Shown here piece by piece: positions 55,201 to 64,000 of a DNA stretch of 64,000 nucleotides. The notes beneath the pieces are model-generated. The model ran no database searches. It worked only from the letters and a program-made list of their open reading frames with translations, and was not told the DNA's origin. Source of the DNA: Galaxea fascicularis (taxonomy: Eukaryota; Cnidaria; Anthozoa; Scleractinia; Euphylliidae); assembly GCA_948470475.1 (NCBI GenBank), contig OX419342.1:7961335-8025334 (forward strand), in the 5' to 3' direction. Each line of letters opens with the position of its first letter. The stretch's first letter is position 1. The position numbers and the translations under genes are program-made.

Positions 55201-58200
55201 AATTACACAGTGTAGACAAATACAAAAGATAAAAAATTACAATAGAAAAGAGCACAGCCACTTAGAAATAGCAAAGCTAATCGAGCTAAGTGGCTGGGCC
55301 AAGCGGAAAAAAATTTGCTAATACACTTACTGAACATAGAGCAGTAGACAGGATTACGTTTACACTCACACACGTACACACAAATAACAATAGACAAGGG
55401 GATGTGTACACACAAGAACTGGAAAATAAAGTACATCAATGAACCAGTCAGTAGTTGGAGATAAGTGATTCTTTTATGCTGATCTTAAAACAAGTACGAC
55501 TTTTAGATTTTAGTGAGTCTTCAATGGAATTCCAGACTTTAACTCCAGAGAAACGAATGTTAAATTTGCCATAATTGGTCCTCGCTTTGGGCAGATAGTA
55601 TGAAATCTTACTTGCCAGTCTGGTTTGATATTGATGCACTTTGTTGATACTCATAAAGAAATCGTTAAAAATTAAGGGCAGTCTGTTGGAGTAATAGTCA
55701 TACATGAATAAAGCACAATACAAGTATAATAAGTCACTTACTTTAAGTAGTTTTAATTTCCGAAAGAGTGGACTAGAGTGGCAATTATATTCTGAGAATG
55801 TTATTATTCTGACGGCTCTTTTTTGCAAGGTGATAAGAGGTAAGAGATGTTGATCGACCCCCCAGGGTTTTCGTTAAATTTAGTCACAGCAAAATTCACA
55901 CAGAGTGCAAAACCCTTACCTTGCGCTTCAAGATGACAATATATTTTCGGTGGCGCTGACGTCGTATGACGTCATCAGATCCGCCATCTTGATTTCACTA
56001 TTTCACCTTAGTTGGTTAAGAGAAATGGCAAAAAATCCGTGCAAAATCAAGCCAGAAAGCTTAAACGTAACCATGTCCATGTAAAGATGTACCGATTTTG
56101 TAATTTCGTGTTGAGAAACTAGAAGAATTACTTTTAAAATGTCGAGGTAAAATGTATGAAAACTGTTCAAATGTTCTATGAAGACTGTGTGGCGCCAAGT
56201 TAAAGGGCAATTAATTAAATCAGATTTTGAACGTGTCAAAGAGGTTTTTCGTCTTTCTTTCTATTTCTTGTGAGCTGGTGTTGTTGCGTTGTGTTGTGTA
56301 AAGGGTAAACTTACGACTCGTATAAAATGCGAAAAGTTCTCTTAACTTGAGATTTTTGGACAAAGATTCCTCTCAGGAGTTGGAAGGGCTATGTGATCGG
56401 TGAGTGACGGAGTTATTCATCTACGCTTCACACACCAATCAGTGTGAGTTGTATCAAAGAAACGAACCAAATAGCCTGTTAATCTGGAGACCTGTCAGAT
56501 TACTGTAGTTTGTTCAGTCAAACATTTCACATGTCATCGATTTAGCTTTATGGATGGAGAATTACATAAGGAAAGTATTTCGTGAAGCTCAGCTGCTTAT
56601 AACGCACACGCTGTCAGTCAATACTTCATGGTTTAATATGGAAGCGCACAATATAGATATAAAACCTTTTCACAGGCCTTTCTTCTTGGGCAACAACTCA
56701 ATAACCCACACTAAAACAATCACACATTCTCCGCCTCCACCCTGTCCCTTCCCCCCTCCCTCCCCAGGAGCTTATAGACCATCTATTCCAAGATAAAGCT
56801 CCTACATGCTAAGCATGTCTATGTTTTGTCTCCATACCCTCTTACGAAACTAAAAATGAATAAGACCATAGCCTGTTTCTACATTCGATATGAACCAATC
56901 AGCCATACTTTTAAAAGCAAAATTTTATGGCTTACCATTTACTTATTTTACCATTACCGTTGTAGCATCGTATGTATATCATAAATTACCAGTTTCTTTC
57001 TTACTGTACATCGTAACCAAAAGCAATTTTAAATTAACCAAATCATTACTGTACACAGTCCCATGAATGCTCCTATCTCCAGAGACTTTTAGTTCATACA
57101 AAAAATAACTCTTGCACGCCTTGCGTGCCTATGTTTTTCAACAGGTGCAATTGTCCAAGAAGTGATGGAATGGCTGATGAACGCTGAAAACGTGGACCTT
57201 ACCAGGCTGGCTATAATTGAAGGAAATGTTGTGAACAAATTTCCAGGGTTCAATGGTTTTGAAGACTTCGGTTATGGCTCTTTTCTGAAATTCTTAACGA
57301 AACATAAAGAATTGCTCGAAGTCATCGAACAAGTCGGTGGCATGGCTCGGTCAGGGAGAGTAGGAACGATACTTGGTCACGAGGTCTCCCTTACAAGTGC
57401 CCTGGATTTTATAGCACAGTGTGGGACACAAACATCTCCTGTAAGTTTTAAACGTTAACAAAATTAAAGACACTGTTCTGTTCTACCTTAACTTTGCTAT
57501 CCACTTTGTATCATTATCGTTATCGTTATCGTTATCGTTGTCATTATCGAGCTTAAGCAACCACGACGATTAAGAGAACGACTGCGACAAAATGACGTAA
57601 AAGACTCAAAGAGACTGGGTTGAGAACGTCGTTGTCGGCGGGAAAAACAATAGTTAAGCATCCTGCCCGAAGACAACAACAACATCTCCACAAAAGTTTT
57701 ATTTTTTGAGTGTTGACTGTTCGTGTTTACATCATTCTTAAATAAATTCGTGAGTTTCTTGTTGTGCCGGCTACGCCACAGATATCCTTGATGACGAAGA
57801 ATTACTTCATGTCTACGACTTCTACAGTTCAAAACATCATTGTCGATTTTCCTTACGGTTCATATCCACCGTTTGATCTCCACGAAATGGAAGATTCGAG
57901 TTTCGAGTGCACAAGTGAAACATTTCGAATTCTCTACTAGTTGATGCACTGCAAATTACAGCTACCTTGCGCTGTCAGCAACGTTCTGTATGCGAAGGAG
58001 TTGAAGGATTGTGCATTTTGTCACGGCGCCTTTCGCCTGCCTTGACTTCGATTCTATAAGAGAAGAAACAAAACAGCTAATATTCAACAAAAGGTTGAAC
58101 TCAACGTGCCTTAATTCAAAGATCTGCTTCTACGAACATTTAATAAAGCATTTGGCAGTTTAATGAGAGAAAATATTGCGATAATTGGCTATAAATCGAC

Positions 58201-61200
58201 AGGAAAAACTTACGTTCTCGCGAAGACCACGGATCCATACTTTCCTCGTCGTCGACGAAAGGACGAGGACGATAACGAAGTTAGAAGCATGCGCAGTGTC
58301 TTGAAGCGTAGATTTCACTTCCGGTCGTCCTCGTTCTCGTAATCGTGGTTGCTTAAGCTCGGTAATATTGTTTTGAGTTCTGTCAACCTTTTTCTTAGGG
58401 AATCTCTTCTTCCCGCAACGAGGTTGGAGTTTCCTTCGATGCGAATGCTGTGTTGTGAAACAAGAACATTGGGATAAAAATAGAACCCTCTACTTTGAAC
58501 AACCCTTTAAACGCTGGTCATTCCAAATGTGGTTATTATCATTCATTTATATATTTATTTTCTCCGTTAGGAGACCATTGAGCGGAATCTGTGCAGTTAT
58601 TATGGCGTTAGCAAAGTGACGGATCTTGGATTTGGCTCTTGTTCAAACCTGATAAAAAAAGCCACGGAGCAAATGAAGAATGCAGCGAGAATTAGCTCTC
58701 CCTCCATAGTTTACGAAGCCGCCCTCATGCGTCACGACCCTAGCACGAAAGATTCGGACAGCGTTAGCTCAGACGTGCACAATGGCGGTGTTCTGGGTTA
58801 CAGAAGCAAAGAGCAGGCGTTAGAGGCCATACATAGTACTCCGTTGCTAGAGGACATATCACTCTGGACTCACTGGGACGAAGTTTATGGCGGTGATGTG
58901 TCCACACTCGGCGACCTTAAGTCCTTTCTCGAAAACGAGGGGATCCTTAGAAGCGCTGGAAAGTCATCGCTGGAGGGCCAGAGCCCATTGGTTGTCATGG
59001 AAACATCACCGGGAGTTCTTGTAAGGGTCACTACCGACACATCCCCTGAAACGTTTAAGGAGAGCGCATGTCGCGGAGACGCGATTGGAACTGCTGGTCA
59101 TTTGGTTTCTATGGTGGTAATGAATGGAGGCGTTGCTAATACCCCTGTCGCTCTTTTAGCCAATCACGTGCATTCGTCCTTAGCATCCATGGCTGTAGAT
59201 GATAAGGACGACTCTGATCATCGTTCAGCTTTTGTTGTGGAGTGTTTGGCCCGTATGCCGCTCAGACTGGCTCGTGCAATTGGAACAAAGGTACATACAT
59301 GTTCTGAAGAACTCTTCATGTGTTTTCTTCGCACTAATGGCTAGCGCGCTGGATCTCGGATCGAGCGGTCCGGGTTTGAGCAGGGGTTTATTGCTTTTGT
59401 TCTCGGCAAAGATTACAGTCGGTCTCTTTCCAGCCACGTTTATGAATACTGAGGTACTGGTGACTTTGCTGCGGGGGGTAACTCTGGCTTTCCTTCAAGG
59501 GAAGAGTCGCTGCAAAATGTTGTTGTCTTGATGGATCAACAAACTTTTAAAACTAAAGAAATTTATGCCACTCGGTGAAAAGAAGACACATTTCAAGCTT
59601 AGTTTGGAATGGAAAGAATTGAAGTCGGGTAATTTAATTTAAAATGAAAATATCACTCATTAGACTTACACATGGGGTACGTAGTTGTACTGCATTTTCT
59701 TTACCTTATATGCCATCTTTTTTTTTTAATTACGTAAAATTGTACCTTTTTTAGGTTTTTCTTGAGCCTTTGAAGAAACTTGTTGGCTCGACCGAAGCGC
59801 CATCTCTTCTGCTTTCAAGCTGCTCGACCCAGTCTCGACGTAGCCGTCTTCATCAGCTGGGGTTTGCTCTTGGCATAAGTCAGTGGATAGAAGACTTCCA
59901 GAATAGAGTTTCATGCAGCGGGGATGCAGATGAGGACTTGCACTTTGAATTGTACAGCGATAAAGAACACAAGAGGCCGATTGCTGTGGTCAATCCTGTT
60001 ACGTTGTCAAAGACAGGGATCTCGCAGCCTTCAGAGGTATCGTTCCTACTGCTTCCTACCCATACCTAATCGTTCCAAATCGTTCCTTATTGTTCCTAAT
60101 CGTTTCAAATCGTTCCTTATCGTTCCTTATTGTTCCTAATCGACCCTAATCGTTCCAAATCGTTGCTAATAGATTGTATTCTTTTCTAGTTTTTCCTAAT
60201 CGTTCGAAATCGTGCCTTCGTGCCTTCGAGAAGTTATGAAGTACGATTGGTAACGAGTGTCGATAATGCTTGGTTCTTGGCTACGTTGTTGGGAAACGTA
60301 GGGCGCGATCCATTCAACAAAAATTTCCGGAAATTTCTGTCCAAAACTTAATGGATCAGTTTGGTTCGGTTGGACCGGTCTGACCCGAAAATTGCTGTTC
60401 CATTTGACATTTCCGACCAATTCTCGTGTCCAGCACCTCTCTGTCCGGTACTTTCGGGTTGATTTTTCGAGAGTTTTCTGTGCAGTAATTTTAGTCTTTT
60501 AGCAGCAGATTTATCGCTGTTGCTTTTACATTCCGTGATGTGCTACTACAACAGGTACGTAGCTGCTTCGCAAGCCAATTTTGAAAGCTATCTGTTTCCA
60601 CGTACGTTTTCATTGTCTAGAGCATCCAAACTCCGATTAAACTCCCGCCATTGTTAATGGTCTTATGTTTATGTTATTTGTTGAAGATTCGTCTTCCATT
60701 CCCAATGAGACTGAGGTCCTCGCAAGTCAACCTGATAACGAGAGAACATTTTAGCGATGGGAAGACAACAAATCAGGGCGGGAAACGCTTCATGACAAAG
60801 GAATGGAACGAGACCTGTCGCCGCGTCCGCGGCGTTCCATTCGCCCTCAAGAGATTTTGAAACTTCGGTCCGGAAATTTTGGTTGAATAATTTGCGCCCT
60901 TAAAGACCCATGACGGACCAATATGTTTTGCGCGCGTCTATTATTGTTTTGACGAACACAAGGAGGTGGCGCCATTGTGTGATGCGGTCGCCGAAGTTTG
61001 AATATTTCGCGTGCTTGTCAGTTGATCAGAGCACAATATGAGTTCATCGCTGTCTTTATTGGAAAACTCTCTGGAGGAGAGAAATTTAGGCGAAAGATGG
61101 CTCAGTAGTAGCGGATAACGAGAAGGAGGAAGACGAAGCCGTCGAGATTGAAGAGGGTGGAGAAAAATTTTCGGTAACTCCAAATGTTCCCTGCCTTCCA

Positions 61201-63304
61201 TCTCGTTCACACGGGCTGTTAAAATAAAAAAAAGCTGTGATACATCAGTAATAAGCATTGTAACAAAGCTATAAGAAATAAACAAACCATCGAATTCTAG
61301 CAAGGTCCTAAACTTGATGCTCTGTGGTCTGTTTGATGCAGTAGATACTCAGCAAAGGCAGTTCGTTGCTTCCGAGAACCCAAGAGTAATTTTCCTCTCA
61401 TGCCATAGTTAAAACACAGATGATCGTATCATGATATAACGGACACAACCAGATAAACGTGGCCTCCACTTACGCGAAGGTACGGCTATCAAAATGCCAA
61501 ACGATCAGAGCTTTCTAGGAGTTCATAATTTTCACTTTACAGATATTGCAATTCCAAAAAAATCATCAAAATCAACACAAAAGTGAAATCGTGAAATCCT
61601 CTGGGCAACGAAGCGTAAAATCAAGCACCATAAACGCCGGATGGAAGCGGATTGCTATGGACTCAACGGTCTTCACTTCACTTTTCGACTCACAAAAAAT
61701 ATGGCGCGCAAAGCATAATGGTCTGTCATGGGTCTTTAACCTCACTTCATCGTCCATTCCCTGACGATCGCCTTATACAATCATTGCAGTTCTTGCTAAA
61801 TTACCCATGTAGGGATTCCTGCTATTTTATCAAGGAAAAAATCTTTTAACATCGATTCGATGCACTAATATAGCAAGTGAAAGATATTTTATTGAAGTTA
61901 TTAAAGTGCCTATAACCCCAAAATATTTTTTTCGCTATCATGCATCTTTGCACCTGTTCGAAACGGATTGCGGCACTTTTTGTCCTTTTTTCTCCAAATC
62001 TTGACTTTTATAGGCTTTGAAACAGAGCATCATTTGATTCACGACCGAGTCAGAAGGGGAGTGGGTCTATTCCTGATTTGACGTCACAAACTGATTTGCA
62101 TGCATGTTTACAAAGAGTTAATGCGATGCAAATCAATTTGTGACGTCAAATCAGGAATAGACCCACTCCCCTTCTGACTCGGTCATGAATCAAATGATGC
62201 TCTGTTTTAAACCCTTTAAAAGTCAAGAAAAAGGGAAAAAATGCCACAATTTGTTTCGAACAGGTGCAAAGATGCATTTTAGCGAAAAAAATATTTTATA
62301 GGCACTTTAAGTTACATTATACAGCTATAACTTTCTAAATTTTCATCTTACTTTTCATTAATTTTTCTGTTTGTGATTCGTGCTGTCTGGTTACATACTG
62401 TAACCATGTCATTATAGTTTTTGTTTTGTGTTTTTCATGAAAAGCAGAATTTAATTGTAATGTTTGCTCAATATTACAGATTTCTTCAAACGAGCCAGTA
62501 AATGGCTTGACAGACTTTCCGATTGAAGACAGTGCTCATGTCATTAATGAAGAGGAAGGTACATGCGATAATTCAAAATTTAACCTCTTCGTGAGCAATT
62601 GGTTCCCTTCCTTTGTTTTCTTGTATAAGCCGTCTTTAATGCCCCTATTTCGTGGGTATATCAGTTTGTCTCTTCTTTACTGAATTCCATCCTGTTTTTT
62701 TTTTTTAATTTAAATTTCCTCGCTGCCTCACTGCCTCACTTCTTCATGCCTTCCTTCTCAGCGCAGCATCAGTATATTCTGCATTTTGGTGAAGCTGTGT
62801 GCACATAATTTACAGTGACTCAATACACATCGCTTTAATCCCTTAAACTGAAAATTAACAACACCGTGTCTTATTGTTTCATGCTAGCTGTAACTTCAGA
62901 CGCTGCGGACGAATCCCCAACACAATCCACAGAACAAGAAGAAGAATGCAGGGCAGTGATCGAGCAAATTCGTCGAGAGGATTTTGGAATCGGCCTTGAG
63001 CTCGGAGAAGAGGAGTCTAAACTCGTACAAAGACAACGCGAACGTGAAGGGCGTGGCTTACACCGGTTGTCCACCGAGCTGTACACCAGGGACACACACT
63101 TTGTACTGGAACTTGTCCAGAATGCGGACGATAACTCCTATCCCGAGCAGTGCACTGGTGCGGGATTCCCGTCCCTCGTGTTTGTCCTCGAACGGGACAA
63201 GATTGTGGTACTGAACAACGAAGTTGGATTTGTAGAGAAGAATATCCGCGCGTTGTGTGATGTTGGCAGGAGTACCAAAGGAGCCCATCGATATGGATAT
63301 ATTG
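42577..63304 (+). CDS. LOTUS-domain / NO VEIN-like GHKL ATPase protein (9 exons seen; 3' part beyond window; gene-level entry)
   Basis: Exons: 42577-43243, 46014-46549, 47001-47357, 47913-48357, 57145-57440, 58571-59290, 59755-60036, 62480-62558, 62888-63304. Phases join without a stop for 1,266 residues. Residues about 8-90 fit a LOTUS/OST-HTH domain (winged helix; RNA or Vasa binding in known proteins). Low-complexity Ser/Pro-rich linkers follow. Segments at about 340-405, 463-525 and 670-735 look like further winged-helix-type units, less certain. Residues about 1,150-1,266 open a GHKL ATPase domain: FVLELVQNADDNSY (N-box), NNEVGF (G1-like) and CDVGRSTKGAHRYGYIG, as in plant NO VEIN and sacsin-like proteins. 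The following KGIGFKS-type glycine box must lie in the next exon, outside the window. Cellular role in animals is unknown to me. Confidence 0.82.
43244..46013 (+). other. Intron 1 of the LOTUS/NOV-like gene
   Basis: 2.8 kb. Contains a G-run (43,299-43,310), a TA-flanked MITE at 44,870-45,074 and otherwise AT-rich sequence. I see no further exon. Confidence 0.6.
44868..45076. mobile_element. 205-bp mariner/pogo-like MITE with TA duplication
   Basis: TIRs CAGTCTTTCCCGTAAAACTG-TGAACACC (44,870) and the complement ending GGAAAGACTG (45,074), 28 bp with two mismatches. Flanked by TA at 44,868-44,869 and 45,075-45,076. Confidence 0.8.
46014..46549 (+). CDS. LOTUS/NOV-like gene exon 2 (linker and second winged-helix-like unit)
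   Basis: Bounded by TTTACAG and GTGAGT. An acidic linker (EQQAEEEEGAGAG) is followed by VNRAAEDIITSMSEEGHLVS and then EDVKTRLCEEFG...LGF-like (MGFRRDKDIPALNEL), resembling a second LOTUS unit. Confidence 0.85.
47001..47357 (+). CDS. LOTUS/NOV-like gene exon 3
   Basis: Bounded by CCAG and GTAATA, phase 0. Encodes VSLFVHAYIMSNSISTLYEL and later KVDLESFMEYLREEYDCKNP then YELGVRIQSLGLAIS, another predicted helix-turn-helix-type unit. Confidence 0.88.
47913..48357 (+). CDS. LOTUS/NOV-like gene exon 4
   Basis: Bounded by TTTTAG and GTTTGA. Encodes a Lys-rich helical segment (MEEDIKKHLRKIKKDLLG) followed by a helical region (LFHCCLEMFGNNDKKWITKF). The donor is the weakest in the gene, but phase and the next exon agree. 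Ends in PVPPREG. Confidence 0.8.
49419..51092. mobile_element. Outer foldback element with 100-bp arms, carrying an inner element
   Basis: The left arm 49,419-49,519 (ATTGGCCGTTCCGAAATTC...) is the near-exact complement of the right arm 50,993-51,092 (...GAATTTCGGAACGGCCAAT). The left side continues with 90 bp shared with 21,884-21,975. A short stem CCCCCAAAACC-CTGGTTTTGGGGG sits at 50,968-50,991. No outer target duplication is visible. Confidence 0.75.
49605..50958. mobile_element. 1,336-bp inner element with 9-bp target duplication (Mutator-like by signature)
   Basis: TIRs TAACCTGCGATCAGG (49,614) and CCTGATCGCAGGTTA (ending 50,949) are perfect over 15 bp. They are flanked by CTAATGTTG at 49,605-49,613 and again at 50,950-50,958. 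Subterminal hairpins occur at both ends (CCAATTGTA / TACAATTGG; TTTTCGTTTCGT / ACGAAACGAAAA). A 9-bp duplication is typical of Mutator-like elements; no transposase was recognised inside, so assignment is inference. Confidence 0.7.
52058..52312 (-). mobile_element. tRNA-derived SINE (type 4)
   Basis: On the minus strand: A box TGGCCGAGTGG (complement at 52,291-52,301), B box GGTTCAAATCC (complement at 52,248-52,258), then a 190-bp body. The head resembles tRNA-Leu/Ser-like sequence but is not a complete tRNA. A related head fragment occurs at 63,465-63,525. Confidence 0.7.
53825..53863 (-). ncRNA. Hammerhead-ribozyme-like core (left arm)
   Basis: The complement of the right-arm motif: on the minus strand CTGACGA (53,861-53,855), stem GTCCG / CGGAC and GAAATATTTC. 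All core bases are kept, while the loop differs by one base (GGTTGAGAAA against GGTTAAGAAA). Confidence 0.35.
54032..54209. mobile_element. 178-bp palindromic MITE, family M178 copy 2
   Basis: Same length as and three substitutions from 22,754-22,931. Inserted inside the nested palindrome, so it is probably the youngest or among the youngest insertions there. Confidence 0.85.
54274..54314 (+). ncRNA. Hammerhead-ribozyme-like core (right arm)
   Basis: CTGACGA (54,276-54,282) matches CUGANGA. A stem GTCCG / CGGAC follows, then GAAA (54,303-54,306) within the palindrome GAAATATTTC, which would allow a dimeric stem III. One extra A lies between CTGACGA and the stem, and stem I is only 3-4 bp, so activity is doubtful. 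Confidence 0.35.
55160..55860 (-). mobile_element. LINE 3' fragment with ORF2 C-terminus
   Basis: The minus-strand frame 55,828-55,448 encodes LQKRAVRIITF-like (MQKRAVRIITFSEYNCHSSP), LYLYCALFMYDYYSNRLP, HQYQTRLASKISYYLPKART and GVKVWNSI. This is the C-terminal region of jockey/CR1/L2-type LINE reverse transcriptases. A 3' UTR and a (TTG)n tail (complement of AACAACAAC at 55,161-55,181) follow. The 5' end is truncated at about 55.86 kb. Confidence 0.8.
57145..57440 (+). CDS. LOTUS/NOV-like gene exon 5
   Basis: Bounded by CAACAG and GTAAGT. Encodes AIVQEVMEWLMNAENVDLTR, FGYGSFLKFLTKHKELLEV and HEVSLTSALDFIAQ. It follows an 8.8-kb intron packed with repeats; the linking phase is correct. Confidence 0.85.
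57505..57547. repeat. (CGTTAT)n microsatellite
   Basis: Four or five hexamer units directly before a TIR element in intron 5. Confidence 0.85.
57548..58361. mobile_element. 814-bp TIR element in intron 5 of the LOTUS/NOV-like gene
   Basis: The left end CGAGCTTAAGCAACCACGA is the exact complement of the right end TCGTGGTTGCTTAAGCTCG (ending 58,361). Pairing continues imperfectly for another 15 bp (GATTAAGAGAACGA / TCGTTCTCGTAATC). Target duplication unclear. Confidence 0.7.
58571..59290 (+). CDS. LOTUS/NOV-like gene exon 6
   Basis: Bounded by CGTTAG and GTACAT. 240 codons: ETIERNLCSYYGVSKVTDLG..., then DISLWTHWDEVYGGDVSTLG and a region ending CLARMPLRLARAIGTK. No known enzyme motif recognised. 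It appears to be the conserved region preceding the ATPase in this family. Confidence 0.88.
59755..60036 (+). CDS. LOTUS/NOV-like gene exon 7
   Basis: Bounded by TTTTTTAG and GTATCG. Encodes VFLEPLKKLVGSTEAPSLLL and HQLGFALGISQWIEDFQNRV. A tandem repeat follows the donor closely. Confidence 0.87.
60062..60215. repeat. Tandem repeat of TCGTTCCTAA / TCGTTCCAAA units
   Basis: About twelve imperfect 10-bp units beginning some 25 bp after the exon 7 donor. Confidence 0.85.
60301..60899. mobile_element. TIR element of about 600 bp in intron 7
   Basis: The left end GGGCGCGATCCATTCAAC-AAAAATTTCCGG and the right end CCGGAAATTTT-GGTTGAATAATTTGCGCCC are imperfect inverted repeats of about 32 bp. No clear target duplication. 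Confidence 0.6.
61901..62310. mobile_element. 410-bp near-perfect hairpin element with TTAA ends
   Basis: TTAAAGTGCCTATAA at 61,901 and TTATAGGCACTTTAA ending 62,310. Arms of about 190 bp pair with few mismatches (for example AGAAGGGGAGTGGGTCTATT against its complement) around a 15-20-bp loop. Terminal TTAA fits piggyBac-type targeting, or a TA or GTTA duplication. It ends 169 bp before exon 8. Confidence 0.8.
62480..62558 (+). CDS. LOTUS/NOV-like gene exon 8 (79 bp)
   Basis: Bounded by ATTACAG and GTACAT. Encodes ISSNEPVNGLTDFPIEDSAH and VINEEE, an acidic linker. Too short to be found as an ORF; supported by splice sites and phase 0 in, phase 1 out. Confidence 0.7.
62888..63304 (+). CDS. 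LOTUS/NOV-like gene exon 9 (start of GHKL ATPase domain)
   Basis: Bounded by GCTAG and GTTTGT. Encodes an acidic and helical lead, then RLSTELYTRDTHFVLELVQN, ADDNSY, VVLNNEVGF and RALCDVGRSTKGAHRYGYIG. The sequence from the N-box to GRSTK is diagnostic for NO VEIN/sacsin-like GHKL domains. The next exon is not in the window. Confidence 0.9.
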
Positions 63305-64000
63305 GTTTGTAGTAATACAGTTAATTAATGCAATACCTTGTTCCAGCTTAGTTCCTTGGGCTCAGAAACAAAATTAATTAAAATTAAATCACTGAGTGTC
63401 GAAGTATTTAGCACTACTGTATTATTTTGGGACACTGAAACAAGCAAACAAATATTGTAAATTGAACAGATCACAAATCCAGTGCCCCTAACCACTAGGC
63501 CACGCTGCCTCCTCATTCCGTAACTCCTGTTCCATAACTAGGAGCGTGAATCCTTAAGTGGCTGATACTCGCCTCGACGAAGAAAATGTCCGAAAGTATT
63601 AACTACAGCGACAGAATAACACCAACAATAGGCTGGGGGAACATGACAACATCAAACAATGAACAATCAACATTCAGTCAACAATCAACAGTCTCAAGTA
63701 GACTGTAGTCTGACGTTTTGATAAATGGCTTTGTATCTCTCTCCTCCCAAACTGAAAGGTTCTTTTGGAGTAAGGGAATCCGCTGAGCGATTTGCGTAAT
63801 GGTGCAGGGATTTGCCCGCACTCTACACCTCACAGCGGATTTCTATAACGAAGATTCAAACCTAGGCCAAGTCACCGGCAAACGAACAGAAGTAGACAAT
63901 TGGAGACTTGTGTCAGTTTGCAACTGGTTTCCTTTTGGTTTTATTGTTCGATATTGTATTGAGACAATATTTGCTGGCACGTAATCTCTGTGTGTGATGT
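63305..64000 (+). other. Intron 9 (start) of the LOTUS/NOV-like gene
   Basis: No further exon was found. A SINE head fragment on the minus strand (63,465-63,525, complement of GGCCTAGTGGTTAGGGG) is the only recognisable feature. Confidence 0.55.

Larger units (their letters stand above)
48358..57144 (+). other. 8.8-kb repeat-filled intron 4 of the LOTUS/NOV-like gene
   Basis: Contains the nested element at 49.4-51.1 kb, a SINE at 52.06-52.31 kb, the nested palindromes at 53.8-54.4 kb and a LINE 3' end at 55.16-55.86 kb. Between them is AT-rich sequence in which I see no exon. Imperfect direct repeats occur at 54,661-54,755 and 54,881-54,970 (AGTTACAAAGA ... GACGAATCGTC). AACTTTGATC-TCACGTGCA units recur in 52,739-52,900. 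Confidence 0.6.

Noticed and set aside
1..64000. CRISPR arrays, bacterial operons, ribosome binding sites
   Set aside because: No regularly spaced direct repeats with unique spacers, and the intron-rich genes show a eukaryotic nuclear genome.

Overview
This window is eukaryotic, most likely from an anthozoan cnidarian and probably a stony coral. That is inferred from intron-rich genes of animal type, a four-domain voltage-gated sodium channel with a non-bilaterian selectivity filter, a NO VEIN-like ATPase gene with LOTUS-like domains, and a dense load of tRNA-derived SINEs, LINE 3' ends and foldback MITEs. No species can be named from the sequence alone.

Layout. Positions 1-17.3 kb contain no convincing intact gene. 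They hold a broken tyrosine-recombinase-like gene (1-1,057), a LINE 3' end near 8.5-9.1 kb, long AT-rich stretches where I see nothing coding, and a stack of MITEs (14.4-17.1 kb). From 17.4 to 38.7 kb, on the + strand, lies a nearly complete voltage-gated sodium channel alpha-subunit gene (Nav2-like). I resolved 23 coding exons with unbroken reading phase, about 1,577 residues from the first usable Met. Its filter reads D-E-E-S, the inactivation-gate triad IFM is replaced by MLL, and the protein stops before the usual IQ motif. Two introns carry minor-spliceosome (U12) signals: a GT-AG intron in domain I and an AT-AC intron in domain IV.

From 38.7 to 42.6 kb is an intergenic stretch with one possible orphan exon. 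From 42.6 kb to beyond the window end, also on the + strand, is a second large gene. Nine exons encode 1,266 residues: an N-terminal LOTUS/OST-HTH-like domain, further predicted winged-helix-like segments, and the start of a GHKL (Hsp90/histidine-kinase fold) ATPase domain of the plant NO VEIN type. The ATPase domain is cut by the window end.

The introns are full of mobile DNA. Several elements have readable boundaries: PIF/Harbinger-like (TAA or TTA duplications), mariner/pogo-like (TA duplications), one with a 9-bp duplication and an empty-site counterpart inside the window, and nested palindromes at 53.8-54.4 kb that carry hammerhead-ribozyme-like cores. Some elements sit right at sodium-channel splice sites. 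The two genes show no sign of working together; they are neighbours in the same orientation. All exon boundaries come from reading splice consensus, frame continuity and family alignment from memory, without transcript data.
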